Shown piece after piece: positions 19,732 through 27,809 of a stretch of 64,000 nt of DNA (within the stretch, counting starts at the first letter, position 1; the number at the start of each line of letters is the position of its first letter). The translations under genes and the position numbers were made by a program. The notes beneath the pieces were generated by a model. It was given only the letters and a program-made list of their open reading frames with translations, did not search any database and had not been told where the DNA came from. The stretch comes from Homoserinimonas aerilata (lineage in GTDB: Bacteria; Actinomycetota; Actinomycetes; Actinomycetales; Microbacteriaceae): positions 124,001 to 188,000 of the forward strand of contig NZ_VFOM01000001.1 in the NCBI RefSeq assembly GCF_006716125.1, read 5' to 3'.

Positions 19732-20550
19732 GTGAGCGAGTGCATTCACGGTCTCGACGAAGTGTTGTGCGATGTGTGCACGCCGAAGGCTGCGCCGACG
19801 GCGCCTCCCAAGCCTGTGCGCTCCACCACGCCCCGCCGCGGTTCGGGCCGTTCGCCGCGCAACGCCGCACCCATGAAGCCGCCCGTGAGTCTCGTCGAGC
19901 AGCGCATCTTTCATGTGACGCACATCCGCAATCTTGAGCGCATCGTCGCATCCGGTGGCCTTCTGGCGGATGCCCATGGTGCGGCCCCCGAGGTCGACAT
20001 CTCGTCGGGCAGCACCCGGCAGGAGCGCCGCGAGGCGCCCGTCGGCGATGGTGATGGCGCCGACAACAAGGTCGCCCAGTTCGTGCCGTTCTTCGTGTCG
20101 CCTGATTCTCAGCTGTGGCGGGGCATCCGTTCCGGTGTCGTCGACCCGCGTCTGAGCGCTGAGGCGCGCACGCACACCCCCGCCGATTTCGTTGTGCTCG
20201 TGAGCACCATCGGTGCGGCCGGGCGCGAGAACCTGGTGGTCGCCGATGGTGACGCCGCCGCCGAGGGAACGCGCTTCGCCGTCGACCCCGATGCGGGGGA
20301 GCGCGAGCTGCGCCGGATGCTCGCCGAGGCCGCCGAGATGGCCGCAGCAGACGAGGGGGCCGACGCATCCGTCGATGTCTCTCCGCTGTCGCGCGCCGAA
20401 CTGCTCGTGTGGGAGTCGTTCCCGTTCGAGTCGATCTCGCTCATCGGTGTCGCCAACAGCAGGGCGCGTGACGAGGTGCGCGAGGCGTTGCGTTCGGCGT
20501 CGCACGCGCCGCGGGTGTCGATCCACCCGCCCTGGTTCGCCAAGGCGTAG
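19732..20550 (+). CDS. DarT-like (DUF4433) ADP-ribosyltransferase with N-terminal zinc knuckle
   Basis: 272 residues from GTG 19732 (GGAGG 6 bases before). The N-terminus ECIHGLDEVLCDVC is a possible C-x-H...C-x2-C zinc knuckle, followed by a basic linker. From residue 57 the DarT pattern appears: RIFHVTHIRNLERIVASGGL, RQERREAPVGDG, FVPFFVSPDSQLW and AELLVWESFPFESISLIGV (candidate catalytic Glu). DarT toxins modify thymidine in single-stranded DNA. The partner macrodomain antitoxin DarG is not found beside it; the downstream gene is convergent. Assignment is by motif reading. Confidence 0.65.
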   Translation: MSECIHGLDEVLCDVCTPKAAPTAPPKPVRSTTPRRGSGRSPRNAAPMKPPVSLVEQRIFHVTHIRNLERIVASGGLLADAHGAAPEVDISSGSTRQERREAPVGDGDGADNKVAQFVPFFVSPDSQLWRGIRSGVVDPRLSAEARTHTPADFVVLVSTIGAAGRENLVVADGDAAAEGTRFAVDPDAGERELRRMLAEAAEMAAADEGADASVDVSPLSRAELLVWESFPFESISLIGVANSRARDEVREALRSASHAPRVSIHPPWFAKA

Positions 20551-21249
20551 TCACTCTGCGGGGGCTGTGGCCTCTGCTTCGGCTTTCGCTTCGCCCAGCG
20601 TCTCGCCTGTCGCGTCTTCGGCCGTCAGGTCGTCGAGCGCTGCGCCGCCGATCGGCTCACCAGCCCACTGCACGAGATCCCAGCCGGTGGCGAATGAGCC
20701 GTCGAGCACGACGATGCCCGTGTTCTCGAGCGGGTTCTCGGCCGTGAACATGGGGTCGATGTTGCGCGCATTGGCGGCCACCCACACGCGGATGGCGGCG
20801 CCGTGGCTGACGACGGCGGCCGCGGACGCGCCGGAGCCGGCGATCGCTGAGAGGTCGTCGTTGTAGCGCCCGAAGAAGTCGTGACCGTTCGGCCCGCCCG
20901 GCATGGCCACGTCGAGCTGCCCGCTGCCCCACGCGAAGACGGTCTCCAGGTAGGCGCGCACCGACTGCTTGTCGTTCAGCCCCTCCAGTCGGCCCGCCTC
21001 GATCTCGTGCAGGCCGGGCCGGATGCCGACGTCGAGTCCGCGAGCGCCCGCGAGGGGTGCCGCGGTGAGGTGGGTGCGCAGCAGGGTCGACGCATACAGG
21101 GCGTCGATGGGCTGCTGCTGGAGCGCATCCGGAATCGCCGCCGCCTGCCGCAGGCCGAGCTCCGTGAGACCCGGCCCGGGGTGTGCGGTGTCGAGCTGGC
21201 CGAGCACATTGGCGGGGGTCTGACCGTGGCGGATGAGGAGGAGACGCAT
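20551..21249 (-). CDS. Histidine phosphatase (phosphoglycerate-mutase-like)
   Basis: 232 residues starting MRLLLIRHGQT, with the catalytic RHG. The second half of the site is seen as AAVVSHGAAIRVW. The family covers phosphoglycerate mutases, cobalamin phosphatases and sugar phosphatases; the substrate is not clear. ATG 21249 is preferred over 21261 because TATGGT (21257-21262) lies 7 bases upstream. The C-terminal tail is Glu/Ala-rich. Its stop abuts the DarT-like stop with no spacer. Confidence 0.8.
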   Translation of the reverse strand: MRLLLIRHGQTPANVLGQLDTAHPGPGLTELGLRQAAAIPDALQQQPIDALYASTLLRTHLTAAPLAGARGLDVGIRPGLHEIEAGRLEGLNDKQSVRAYLETVFAWGSGQLDVAMPGGPNGHDFFGRYNDDLSAIAGSGASAAAVVSHGAAIRVWVAANARNIDPMFTAENPLENTGIVVLDGSFATGWDLVQWAGEPIGGAALDDLTAEDATGETLGEAKAEAEATAPAE

Positions 21250-21356
21250 GGTCTCCACCATAGGCGGCGGGCCTGAGGGAATACCCGGATACTCATGCGG
21301 TTGTATGGAGTTGGGTCAAAGGCGACCGACCGCCCATCGAGCCACGGAGAACAACA

Positions 21357-21947
21357 ATGTCGATCACAATCCCCAGCCGCACCGCCCAGACCAGCGCCCC
21401 CATCGTCGAGGTGCTCGCCGAGAGGTGGAGCCCCCGCTCGTTCGACACCACCGTCGAGGTGACGCAGGAGCAGCTGACCTCCGCGCTGGAGGCCGCCCGC
21501 TGGTCGCCGTCGGCCGGCAACACGCAGCCGTGGCGCTTCGTCGTCGCCCGCCGCGGCACCCCCGAGCATGCGACCATCGTCGAGAACCTGATGGGCTTCA
21601 ACCAGGTGTGGGCCGCATCCGCCCCGGTTCTCATCGTGAACATCGCCGTGACGCAGGATGCCGAGGGCAAGCCGATGAGGTTCGCCGAGTACGACCTCGG
21701 CCAGGCCGCCGCGCACCTCAGCGTGCAGGCGCACCACGACGGGCTGCACGTGCACCAGATGGGCGGCATCCTCGTCGACGGGCTGCGCGCCGCCTTCGGC
21801 CTGGACGAGACGCTGCGCCCCCTCTCCGTCACCGCGCTCGGCGTGCTCGGCGGGCCGGAACTGCTCACCAACGAGGTGCTGCGCGAGCGCGAGGTGCAGC
21901 CGCGCAGCCGCCGGCCGCTCGACGAGCTGATCATCGGGCGCGACTGA
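21357..21947 (+). CDS. Nitroreductase-family FMN-dependent oxidoreductase
   Basis: 196 residues. The N-terminal FMN phosphate-binding RWSPRSFD and ARWSPSAGNTQPWRFVV match the family. The C-terminal part ends with PRSRRPLDELI. It has the size of single-domain nitroreductases. CGGAGA lies upstream of ATG. The substrate is unknown. Confidence 0.85.
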   Translation: MSITIPSRTAQTSAPIVEVLAERWSPRSFDTTVEVTQEQLTSALEAARWSPSAGNTQPWRFVVARRGTPEHATIVENLMGFNQVWAASAPVLIVNIAVTQDAEGKPMRFAEYDLGQAAAHLSVQAHHDGLHVHQMGGILVDGLRAAFGLDETLRPLSVTALGVLGGPELLTNEVLREREVQPRSRRPLDELIIGRD

Positions 21948-21996
21948 GCCCTCCCGCGCCCGTGCGCGCCTCGGTGCGGGGTGGCATGCTGTTCGC

Positions 21997-22527
21997 ATGA
22001 GCGACAAGCGCATCATCCTGATCCGCGCCGTCAACGTCGGCGGCACCGCAAAGCTGCCCATGGCAGAACTGCGGGCGCTGGCCGAGGAGCTCGGCGCCAC
22101 CCAGGTGGCCACCTACATCGCGTCAGGCAATCTGCTGTGCGCCGTGCCGGGGCATCCGGATGCCTTCGACCGGGCGCTCGAGGAGGGCATCCGGCAGCGC
22201 TTCGGCTTCTTTCGTGAGGTCATGTCGCGCAGCCGCGATGAGCTGGTCGCGGCGCTCGAGGGCTACCCCTTCGAGGTCGTGGAGGAGCGCTTCTCGTACG
22301 TGAACTTTCTCGTCGGGGAGCCGACACCGGATGCGATCGCCCGCGCGAGACTCGTGCCGTGCGGCGCCGACCAGTGGCAGTTGGCGGGCCGCGAGCAGTT
22401 CATCCAGTACGCCGACGGGGCCGGTCGCGCCCAACTGAACTCGGCTGCCCTCGCGAAAGCGCTGGGGGTCGCCGGCACAGCCCGCAACCTCGCAACCGTT
22501 CGCAAGCTGATCGCGCTCGCCGCGTAG
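21997..22527 (+). CDS. DUF1697 protein
   Basis: 176 residues with the family pattern: IILIRAVNVGGTAKLPMAELR, a TYIASGNLL stretch and the C-terminal NLATVRKLIAL. No function is known for DUF1697. A CATGCT hexamer lies 6 bases before the ATG. Confidence 0.85.
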   Translation: MSDKRIILIRAVNVGGTAKLPMAELRALAEELGATQVATYIASGNLLCAVPGHPDAFDRALEEGIRQRFGFFREVMSRSRDELVAALEGYPFEVVEERFSYVNFLVGEPTPDAIARARLVPCGADQWQLAGREQFIQYADGAGRAQLNSAALAKALGVAGTARNLATVRKLIALAA

Positions 22528-22669
22528 CACCGCGCTCGCCCGCGTTCACAGCCGCCCGGGGTTATGCTCAAGGTCGGATGCGCCCTCTGAGTGGTCGCCC
22601 GGCTCCAACGATTGGACCACCCTGTTCACTGATTCTTCTTCGTCTGCCTTCGAAGCCCGCGACAACGTC

Positions 22670-24160
22670 GTGGAGCGCCGCGGCCGCATCGCGCTCCGCA
22701 TGGGCGGAGTCACGCCCGCCGAGGCTGCGCGGCAGGATCTGGCCTTTCTGCGCGGCGTGCTCGACGCATCCGAGATCCCGTTCATCCTGGTGCGCGGCAA
22801 TGACGCGAGGCCGGTCATCGCCGTCGACCGGGAATCGCGTGAGGATCTCTCCGCCGCGCTCGCCGAGGCGTGCAAGGGGGAGCCGTTCTACGGGCGTGCC
22901 GACAAGCCGTCGCGCGGCGGCGACCGCACCGTGCTGCTCTCCGAGGGGCTGCTGTCGCAGCGTCCGGATGCGCCGGCCTTCACACTGTTCCGCCCGCGCG
23001 TCGGCGACCACGGCGGTCTGCGCCTCGGCTGGCGTGAAGGCGTTCGGCTCGAATTCTGGCGGCACGGCGACGATGAGGCCGTCGCTCCCGCGCCGAACGC
23101 GCTCATGCGCCGGCACACGCCCGCGGCGGAGCTCGTGCGCACGAACGTGCAGCGCGACGGAACGGACTGGCCGAGCGTTGAGGGCATGTTCGACCCGCTC
23201 GTGGAGGACATCCGCTTCGACATCGACATGGTGTTCTCGTGGGTCGACGGCTCCGATCTCGACTGGCAGCGGCAGCGGGCGGCCCGCATGGCCGGCTACG
23301 TCGTCGGCGAGGGCGACGATCACGAGGCGCGCTTCCGTCAGCTCGACGAACTGCGCTACGCGCTGCGCTCGGTGCACGTCAACGCGCCCTGGGTGCGGCG
23401 CATCTTCGTGGCGACCGACTCGCCCCGGCCCGAGTGGTTGGCCGAGCATCCGAAAGTCACGTTCGTGCGCAGCGAGGAGTTCTTCGCCGACCCCAGTGTG
23501 CTGCCGACCCACAACTCGCACGCGGTCGAGAGCCAGCTGCACCGCATCGAGGGGCTCAGCGAGCACTTCCTGTACTCCAACGACGACATGTTCTTCGGTC
23601 GGCCGGTGGCGCCGAGCATGTTCTTCTCGCCCGGCGGGGTGACCAAGTTCATCCAGGCGCCGACGCGTATCGGCCTGGGCGAATCGCATCAGGGCCGCAG
23701 CGGCTTCGAGAACGCGGCGCGGGTCAACCGGGCGCTGCTGCGCGAGCGCTTCGGCGTGACCATCACCCGCCACCTGGAGCATGCGGCGACCCCGCTGCGA
23801 CGCTCCGTCGTGGAGGAGCTCGAGCGGGAGTTCCCGGCCGAGTTCACGCGCACGGCTGCGGCGGCATTCCGGCAGGCGACGGATGTCTCGGTGACGAACT
23901 CGCTGTACCACTACTACGCGTTCGTGACCGGGCGGGCGGTGCTGCAGGAGGACGCCCGCGTCGGCTACATCGACACCACCGCACGGCAGGGGGTCGCCGA
24001 CATGCGCAGGCTGCTGCGCCGCCACGACCTCGACTTCTTCTGCCTCAACGACGGCAGCTTCCCTGAGCTCGACGCCGCCGAGCGGGAGCGCGAGGTGCGC
24101 CGCTTCCTGGAGCAGTACTACCCGATCCCCGCGCCGTGGGAGAACCCCGACGTCGAGTAG
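22670..24160 (+). CDS. Stealth-family sugar-phosphate transferase
   Basis: 496 residues. Four conserved regions of the Stealth family are seen: CR1 around residue 187 (MVFSWVDGSDLDWQ), CR2 about 223-330 (DELRYALRSVHVNAPWVRRI; THNSHAVESQLHRI; YSNDDMFFGRP), CR3, and a short CR4. Stealth proteins transfer sugar-1-phosphate to polymers of the cell surface. The start is uncertain: GTG 22670 is the first ordinary start codon in frame, but the frame is open and protein-like upstream to at least 22529, and a promoter-like TATGCT with ATG 22578 is in another frame. No capsule genes are nearby. Confidence 0.8.
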   Translation: MERRGRIALRMGGVTPAEAARQDLAFLRGVLDASEIPFILVRGNDARPVIAVDRESREDLSAALAEACKGEPFYGRADKPSRGGDRTVLLSEGLLSQRPDAPAFTLFRPRVGDHGGLRLGWREGVRLEFWRHGDDEAVAPAPNALMRRHTPAAELVRTNVQRDGTDWPSVEGMFDPLVEDIRFDIDMVFSWVDGSDLDWQRQRAARMAGYVVGEGDDHEARFRQLDELRYALRSVHVNAPWVRRIFVATDSPRPEWLAEHPKVTFVRSEEFFADPSVLPTHNSHAVESQLHRIEGLSEHFLYSNDDMFFGRPVAPSMFFSPGGVTKFIQAPTRIGLGESHQGRSGFENAARVNRALLRERFGVTITRHLEHAATPLRRSVVEELEREFPAEFTRTAAAAFRQATDVSVTNSLYHYYAFVTGRAVLQEDARVGYIDTTARQGVADMRRLLRRHDLDFFCLNDGSFPELDAAEREREVRRFLEQYYPIPAPWENPDVE

Positions 24161-24172
24161 GGCTGACGTCTT

Positions 24173-25096
24173 CTAGACGATCGGCACGGCCGCCGGCTGC
24201 GGCGTCACGTGGGCGTTCACGGCCGGCGGGATGCTGACGCCGGCCTTCGCGAGGATGCGCTCGGTCTCGGCGGACGACGTGAATCCGAGCGCCGTCGGCC
24301 CGGCCACAGGAACCACCGAATGCGTGATCGTCGTGTCGAACACGTGGATGAGATTGTACGACTGGGCAGCATCCTGAGGTCGTGTGCTGCGCGTCGGGCC
24401 GCCGATGTCCTGCGTGTAGCAGGTGGCGGATGCGACCGAGACAGGGATGCCCGCGAACGTCGCCGTCGTCGAATAGTGCAGATGGCCTGCGATGATGCTG
24501 CGGACATCCGTGCCCCTGAGCACACGGGCGAGAGGGGCCTGGCCGCGGAGCTCCACAAGCACGGCAAGATCCTGCACGCTCGGAACCGGCGGGTGGTGCA
24601 GCGCGAGGATGGTGCCGTGCGGGGCGGGCGTCTCCAGAACGCCGGCAAGCCAGGCGAGCTGCGCGTCACTGATCTCGCCGTGATGGTGGCCTGGCACGGT
24701 CGAATCGAGCGCGATCACACGCAGCCCGTTCACGTCGTGCACCCGGTCGACGGGAGCCGTCGACGCCGGCTCATCGAGGAGCCCCTCATGGAAGGCGCCG
24801 CGGTCGTCGTGGTTGCCCATCACCCACACCACCTGCGCGCCCAGCCGCTCGGCGGCCGGCTCGACGATGGCCCGCAGGTTGCGGTAGGCCTCCGGTTCGC
24901 CGTGGTCGGCCAGATCGCCGGTGAGAACGATCGCCTCCGGCCGGGCGCCCGACTGCTCGAGCCGCCGGAACAGAGCGGCCAGGTGCTGCTCGCTGTCGAC
25001 GGTGTCGTACAGCTTTCTGCCCCCGGCGAGCAGATGCGTGTCGCTGAGGTGCAGGATGAAGTGGTCGGGGCGCGCGTACGCGGCCGTGTAACTCAT
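24173..25096 (-). CDS. Metallophosphoesterase (CpdA-like phosphodiesterase)
   Basis: 307 residues from ATG 25096. The calcineurin-like motifs are in order: [11 protein letters not shown] (D-x-H), [20 protein letters not shown] (GNHD), ALHHPP and IAGHLHYS (GHxH). This set matches class III cyclic-nucleotide phosphodiesterases, which in bacteria hydrolyse cAMP or phosphodiesters. No signal peptide is visible. The substrate is not shown by the sequence. Confidence 0.85.
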   Translation of the reverse strand: MSYTAAYARPDHFILHLSDTHLLAGGRKLYDTVDSEQHLAALFRRLEQSGARPEAIVLTGDLADHGEPEAYRNLRAIVEPAAERLGAQVVWVMGNHDDRGAFHEGLLDEPASTAPVDRVHDVNGLRVIALDSTVPGHHHGEISDAQLAWLAGVLETPAPHGTILALHHPPVPSVQDLAVLVELRGQAPLARVLRGTDVRSIIAGHLHYSTTATFAGIPVSVASATCYTQDIGGPTRSTRPQDAAQSYNLIHVFDTTITHSVVPVAGPTALGFTSSAETERILAKAGVSIPPAVNAHVTPQPAAVPIV

Positions 25097-25224
25097 GCGA
25101 CACAGTCCAGCACCTTGTAGCCAACGCGTGGTGAACAAATTGCGGCGATTCGCCCCCAGTTCGGGTGCTCTTCGTGCCGGGGAGCGGCCCGGGTGGCTCG
25201 GGTTGCTCGGGTTGCTCGCGGGTT

Positions 25225-25284
25225 CGAGCCGTTTTCGGCGGTCCGAGCCCGCCATCGCGGGCTCGGACCGCCGAAAACGACTCG
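25225..25284. terminator. Long hairpin downstream of mycoredoxin gene
   Basis: 28-base arms with one mismatch (25225-25252 and 25257-25284) around the 4-base loop CATC; the inner 23 pairs (CGTTTTCGGCGGTCCG...) are perfect. It lies 13 bases beyond the mycoredoxin stop. It could terminate that gene. Confidence 0.6.
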
Positions 25285-25296
25285 GGAGTGCGCGAC

Positions 25297-25563
25297 TCAG
25301 GCGGAGAGGCGCGCGCTGACCTCCGCGAGTGACGGGTTCGTGGCGCTCGTGCCGTCCGGGAAGATGACGGTCGGCACGGTCTGATTGCCGCCGTTGACGG
25401 CCGCCACGAGTTCCGCGGTGCCCTCCACCTCTTCGATGTTGACCTCCGTGTAGGGGATGCCGGCCCGGTCGAGCTGTCCCTTCAGGTTTCGGCAGTAACC
25501 ACACCAGGTGGTGCTGAACATGGTGATGCCCTCAGTGGGGGTGAATTCTTCGCGGGTGGCCAT
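25297..25563 (-). CDS. Mycoredoxin / glutaredoxin-like protein
   Basis: 88 residues. The redox motif is WCGYC at the end of the first strand, as in mycoredoxin-1, followed by the cis-proline segment [11 protein letters not shown]. In actinobacteria such proteins reduce mixed disulfides with mycothiol. The ATG is 6 bases after TAGCCT (25570-25575), consistent with a leaderless transcript. Confidence 0.85.
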   Translation of the reverse strand: MATREEFTPTEGITMFSTTWCGYCRNLKGQLDRAGIPYTEVNIEEVEGTAELVAAVNGGNQTVPTVIFPDGTSATNPSLAEVSARLSA

Positions 25564-25612
25564 GGTTCGAGGCTAACCGCAATGATGCGCTGGGACAGCA
25601 TCCGCAATCTTT

Positions 25613-25624
25613 ATGCATATGCAT
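25613..25624. promoter_or_regulatory. Perfect 12-base palindrome ATGCATATGCAT
   Basis: It lies in an AT-rich stretch between the mycoredoxin start and the SDR at 25721, about 97 bases before the SDR start. It is a possible regulator site; no regulator gene is adjacent. Confidence 0.3.
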
Positions 25625-25720
25625 GGAATGTTTCTGGTGCGGGGGTGTTGAATCAAGAGAACAGACTGACCGGGTCGGCCAGCAGAGAGTGCCCCACGCG
25701 GGCCCGAAGAGGGAGACATC

Positions 25721-26473
25721 ATGACCAAGCAGTTCGAGGACAAGACCGCGATCGTCACCGGCGGAGGCTCCGGCATCGGCAAGGCCGTCGCCGTCGCACT
25801 CGGCGCCCAGGGCGCGAATGTGGTCGTCAACGACCTCAAGCAGGAAGTCGCACAGGCTGTGGTCGACGAGATCGTCGCCGCGGGCGGCAGGGGTCTCGCG
25901 GTGGCCGGCAACGTCGGCAAGGCGGATGATGTGAAGGCCGTCGTCGACGCAGCGGTCACGGAGTTCGGTGCCCTGCACCTCGCGTTCAACAACGCGGGCA
26001 TCGGCGGCCCGCTCGGCCTCACCGCCGACATCGACATCGAGGGCTACCTGAGCCTCATGGACGTCAACCTGCACTCCGTCTTCTACGGCATGCACTACCA
26101 GATCCCCGAAATGCTGAAGGCGGGCGGCGGCGCGATCGTGAACACCTCGTCGATCCTCGGCGTCGTGGGCGACGCGACTGCGGTGCCCTACGTGGCGGCC
26201 AAGCACGGCGTCGCAGGGATGACCAAGGCGACCGCCCTCGGATATGCCGAGCAGGGCATCCGGGTCAACTCGGTGCACCCCGGCTACATCGACACGCCCC
26301 TTCTGGCGAACCTGCCCAAGGAGGCCTACGACGGGCTCGTGGCGAAGCATCCGATCGGCCGCCTCGGCACCTCGGAGGAGGTCGCGGAGGTCGTACTGTT
26401 CCTGCTGAGCGACAAGGCCAGCTTCGTCACCGGCGCGCAGTACCTGGTCGACGGCGCGTACACGAGCATCTGA
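25721..26473 (+). CDS. Short-chain dehydrogenase/reductase (classical, 250 residues)
   Basis: The cofactor motif TGGGSGIGKAVA, the NNAG motif (LAFNNAGIGG), serine in IVNTSSILG, and YVAAK with N-terminal Tyr and Lys in place are all present. ND after the second strand (VVVNDLKQE) suggests NAD(H) preference. GAGGGAG precedes the ATG. The substrate is unknown; the enzyme resembles the broad FabG/cyclopentanol dehydrogenase group. Confidence 0.88.
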   Translation: MTKQFEDKTAIVTGGGSGIGKAVAVALGAQGANVVVNDLKQEVAQAVVDEIVAAGGRGLAVAGNVGKADDVKAVVDAAVTEFGALHLAFNNAGIGGPLGLTADIDIEGYLSLMDVNLHSVFYGMHYQIPEMLKAGGGAIVNTSSILGVVGDATAVPYVAAKHGVAGMTKATALGYAEQGIRVNSVHPGYIDTPLLANLPKEAYDGLVAKHPIGRLGTSEEVAEVVLFLLSDKASFVTGAQYLVDGAYTSI

Positions 26474-26574
26474 CACGCAGCTCTTATTAGCGGTGGCGGA
26501 TGCGCGGGCCGGGTTCCCTCGTGGGGCCCGGCCTGTGCTGTCTTGCTCAGCGGGTTTCGGTTCAGCGGTCTTGC

Positions 26575-26949
26575 TCAGCCGGCTTCGAGTGATCCGTCGC
26601 GCCCGAGCATCCGCCACACCGTCGGTGTGAGCCCCGGATGCTGCAGGGCGATCTGACGCAGCACCCTGTATTCGCGGGTCGGCGACGGAAGCTGCCCCTC
26701 GTTCGCATTGATGGCATCCGCCCGCAGCAGGTACACGACCATCTCGTCGACGCTCGGCAGTTCGTCCATGAACTGCCACGGGTCCTGGCCGCCGTGCAGC
26801 CGCTCCTCGATGATCGTGTCGATTTCCTGGGCGGCTTCCGCGCGCAGCAGCTCGAGGCTGGCGCGACCGCGCGGCAGGCGTTCCGGGTGCGGGTGCAGGC
26901 GCGCAGCATCCGCCTGCCCTGCATGCTCCGGATGCTGTGACGCCGTCAT
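26575..26949 (-). CDS. Conserved hypothetical protein, 124 residues
   Basis: Soluble and acidic. The core is LELLRAEAAQEIDTIIEERL, DPWQFMDELPSVDEMVVYLL and REYRVLRQIALQHPGL. I recall similar short actinobacterial proteins being labelled tryptophan synthase alpha subunit, but no TIM-barrel motif is present, so that name should not be used. The ATG is 6 bases after TAGGGT (26956-26961), a leaderless start. Function unknown. Confidence 0.6.
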   Translation of the reverse strand: MTASQHPEHAGQADAARLHPHPERLPRGRASLELLRAEAAQEIDTIIEERLHGGQDPWQFMDELPSVDEMVVYLLRADAINANEGQLPSPTREYRVLRQIALQHPGLTPTVWRMLGRDGSLEAG

Positions 26950-26958
26950 CCTTCCACC

Positions 26959-27582
26959 CTACGACTGCTTGGCTTCAGACCCTGAGAGCCGCCTCCGCGC
27001 GACCCACGCCGACACCTGGTCGACGAGCAGCCCGAGCGAGATGGCGACCACGATCGACAGCACGACCGCCAGCACCGGGTTCTCGCGGAACCAGGTGCCG
27101 AACGCGGCGCCGATGAGCGCGTTGTAGAGCGACCAGCCGCATCCGGCGATCACGCTCAGCGGCAGAAAGTGGCGGTACCGGAACCGCGTCGCGCCCGCCA
27201 CCAGGTTCACGGCGATGCGCCCGAACGGCACGAAGCGTGCCGTCAGCATCACGACGGCCGCCCGCCGCCCGAGCGCGCGTGACGCCCACGCGAACACGGC
27301 CACGATGCGGGGGCGGCGCATCCAGCGGAACCGGGTCACGCCCATGGTGCGGCCCAGCAGATAGGTGAGGTTGTCGCCGATGATGGCGGCCACCGCCGCG
27401 ACCGGCACGAGCACGGCCAGCTCGGGTTCGCCCGTGGCCAGCGCGAGCGCGCCCAGGGCTACGACGACCGTCTCACTCGGAACGACCACCAGGAACGCAT
27501 CCGACACGGTCAGCACGAAGACGATCGCGTACACCCACGGTGAGCCCGCAGCATCCGTCGCCCACTCGATCAGTTGATCCAC
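26959..27582 (-). CDS. DedA-family membrane protein
   Basis: About 207 residues from GTG 27582. It has the SNARE-associated/DedA pattern: VPSETVVVALGALA, then IGDNLTYLLGR, RFVPFGRIAVNLVAGATRFRYRHF (the conserved F/R-P-x-R-x-x-x-x-x-x-AG region, here with G-R-I) and a terminal helix. DedA proteins flip phospholipid or isoprenoid lipids; UptA/PopT-like members recycle undecaprenyl phosphate. Which lipid this one moves cannot be seen. Confidence 0.8.
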   Translation of the reverse strand: MDQLIEWATDAAGSPWVYAIVFVLTVSDAFLVVVPSETVVVALGALALATGEPELAVLVPVAAVAAIIGDNLTYLLGRTMGVTRFRWMRRPRIVAVFAWASRALGRRAAVVMLTARFVPFGRIAVNLVAGATRFRYRHFLPLSVIAGCGWSLYNALIGAAFGTWFRENPVLAVVLSIVVAISLGLLVDQVSAWVARRRLSGSEAKQS

Positions 27583-27625
27583 CCGACAAGAAGTAGCCGA
27601 GCAAGGTGAACAGCGGGTGCGGGGC

Positions 27626-27725
27626 GGCTGCGGCTGTGGTTTGTCGCGGCGGTGGCGGCTGCGGCTGTGCTTTGTCGCGACGGCTGCGGAACTTTCCACC
27701 GCCGTCGCGACAAACCACAGCCGCC
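27626..27725. repeat. Inverted/direct repeat cluster of the TTTGTCGCGACGG family
   Basis: The arm 27694-27725 is complementary to 27660-27691 with three mismatches, and a further partial copy of the left arm lies at 27626-27659. The core GCTTTGTCGCGACGGCTGCGG matches the perfect palindrome at 15211-15274. Unlike most hairpins here it lies between divergent genes (27582 and 27810), so it is not a simple terminator. Confidence 0.65.
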
Positions 27726-27809
27726 ACAGGAGAAGTCACGGGAGAAGCCACGGGGGAGGTGACCATCCGGCCCGGGAATAGCGTCGCCGCCCCGGGCGCT
27801 GCACCGGGT

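Noticed and set aside
22568-24025. 485-codon minus-strand frame opposite the Stealth gene
   Set aside because: No recognisable domain, and the plus strand carries all Stealth conserved regions.
25205-25222. tRNA-like T-loop (GGGTTCGAGCC)
   Set aside because: No acceptor, D or anticodon arms can be drawn; the bases belong to the long hairpin.
26575-26949. Naming this gene tryptophan synthase alpha subunit
   Set aside because: It is 124 residues with no barrel motifs; the name seems a copied mislabel.
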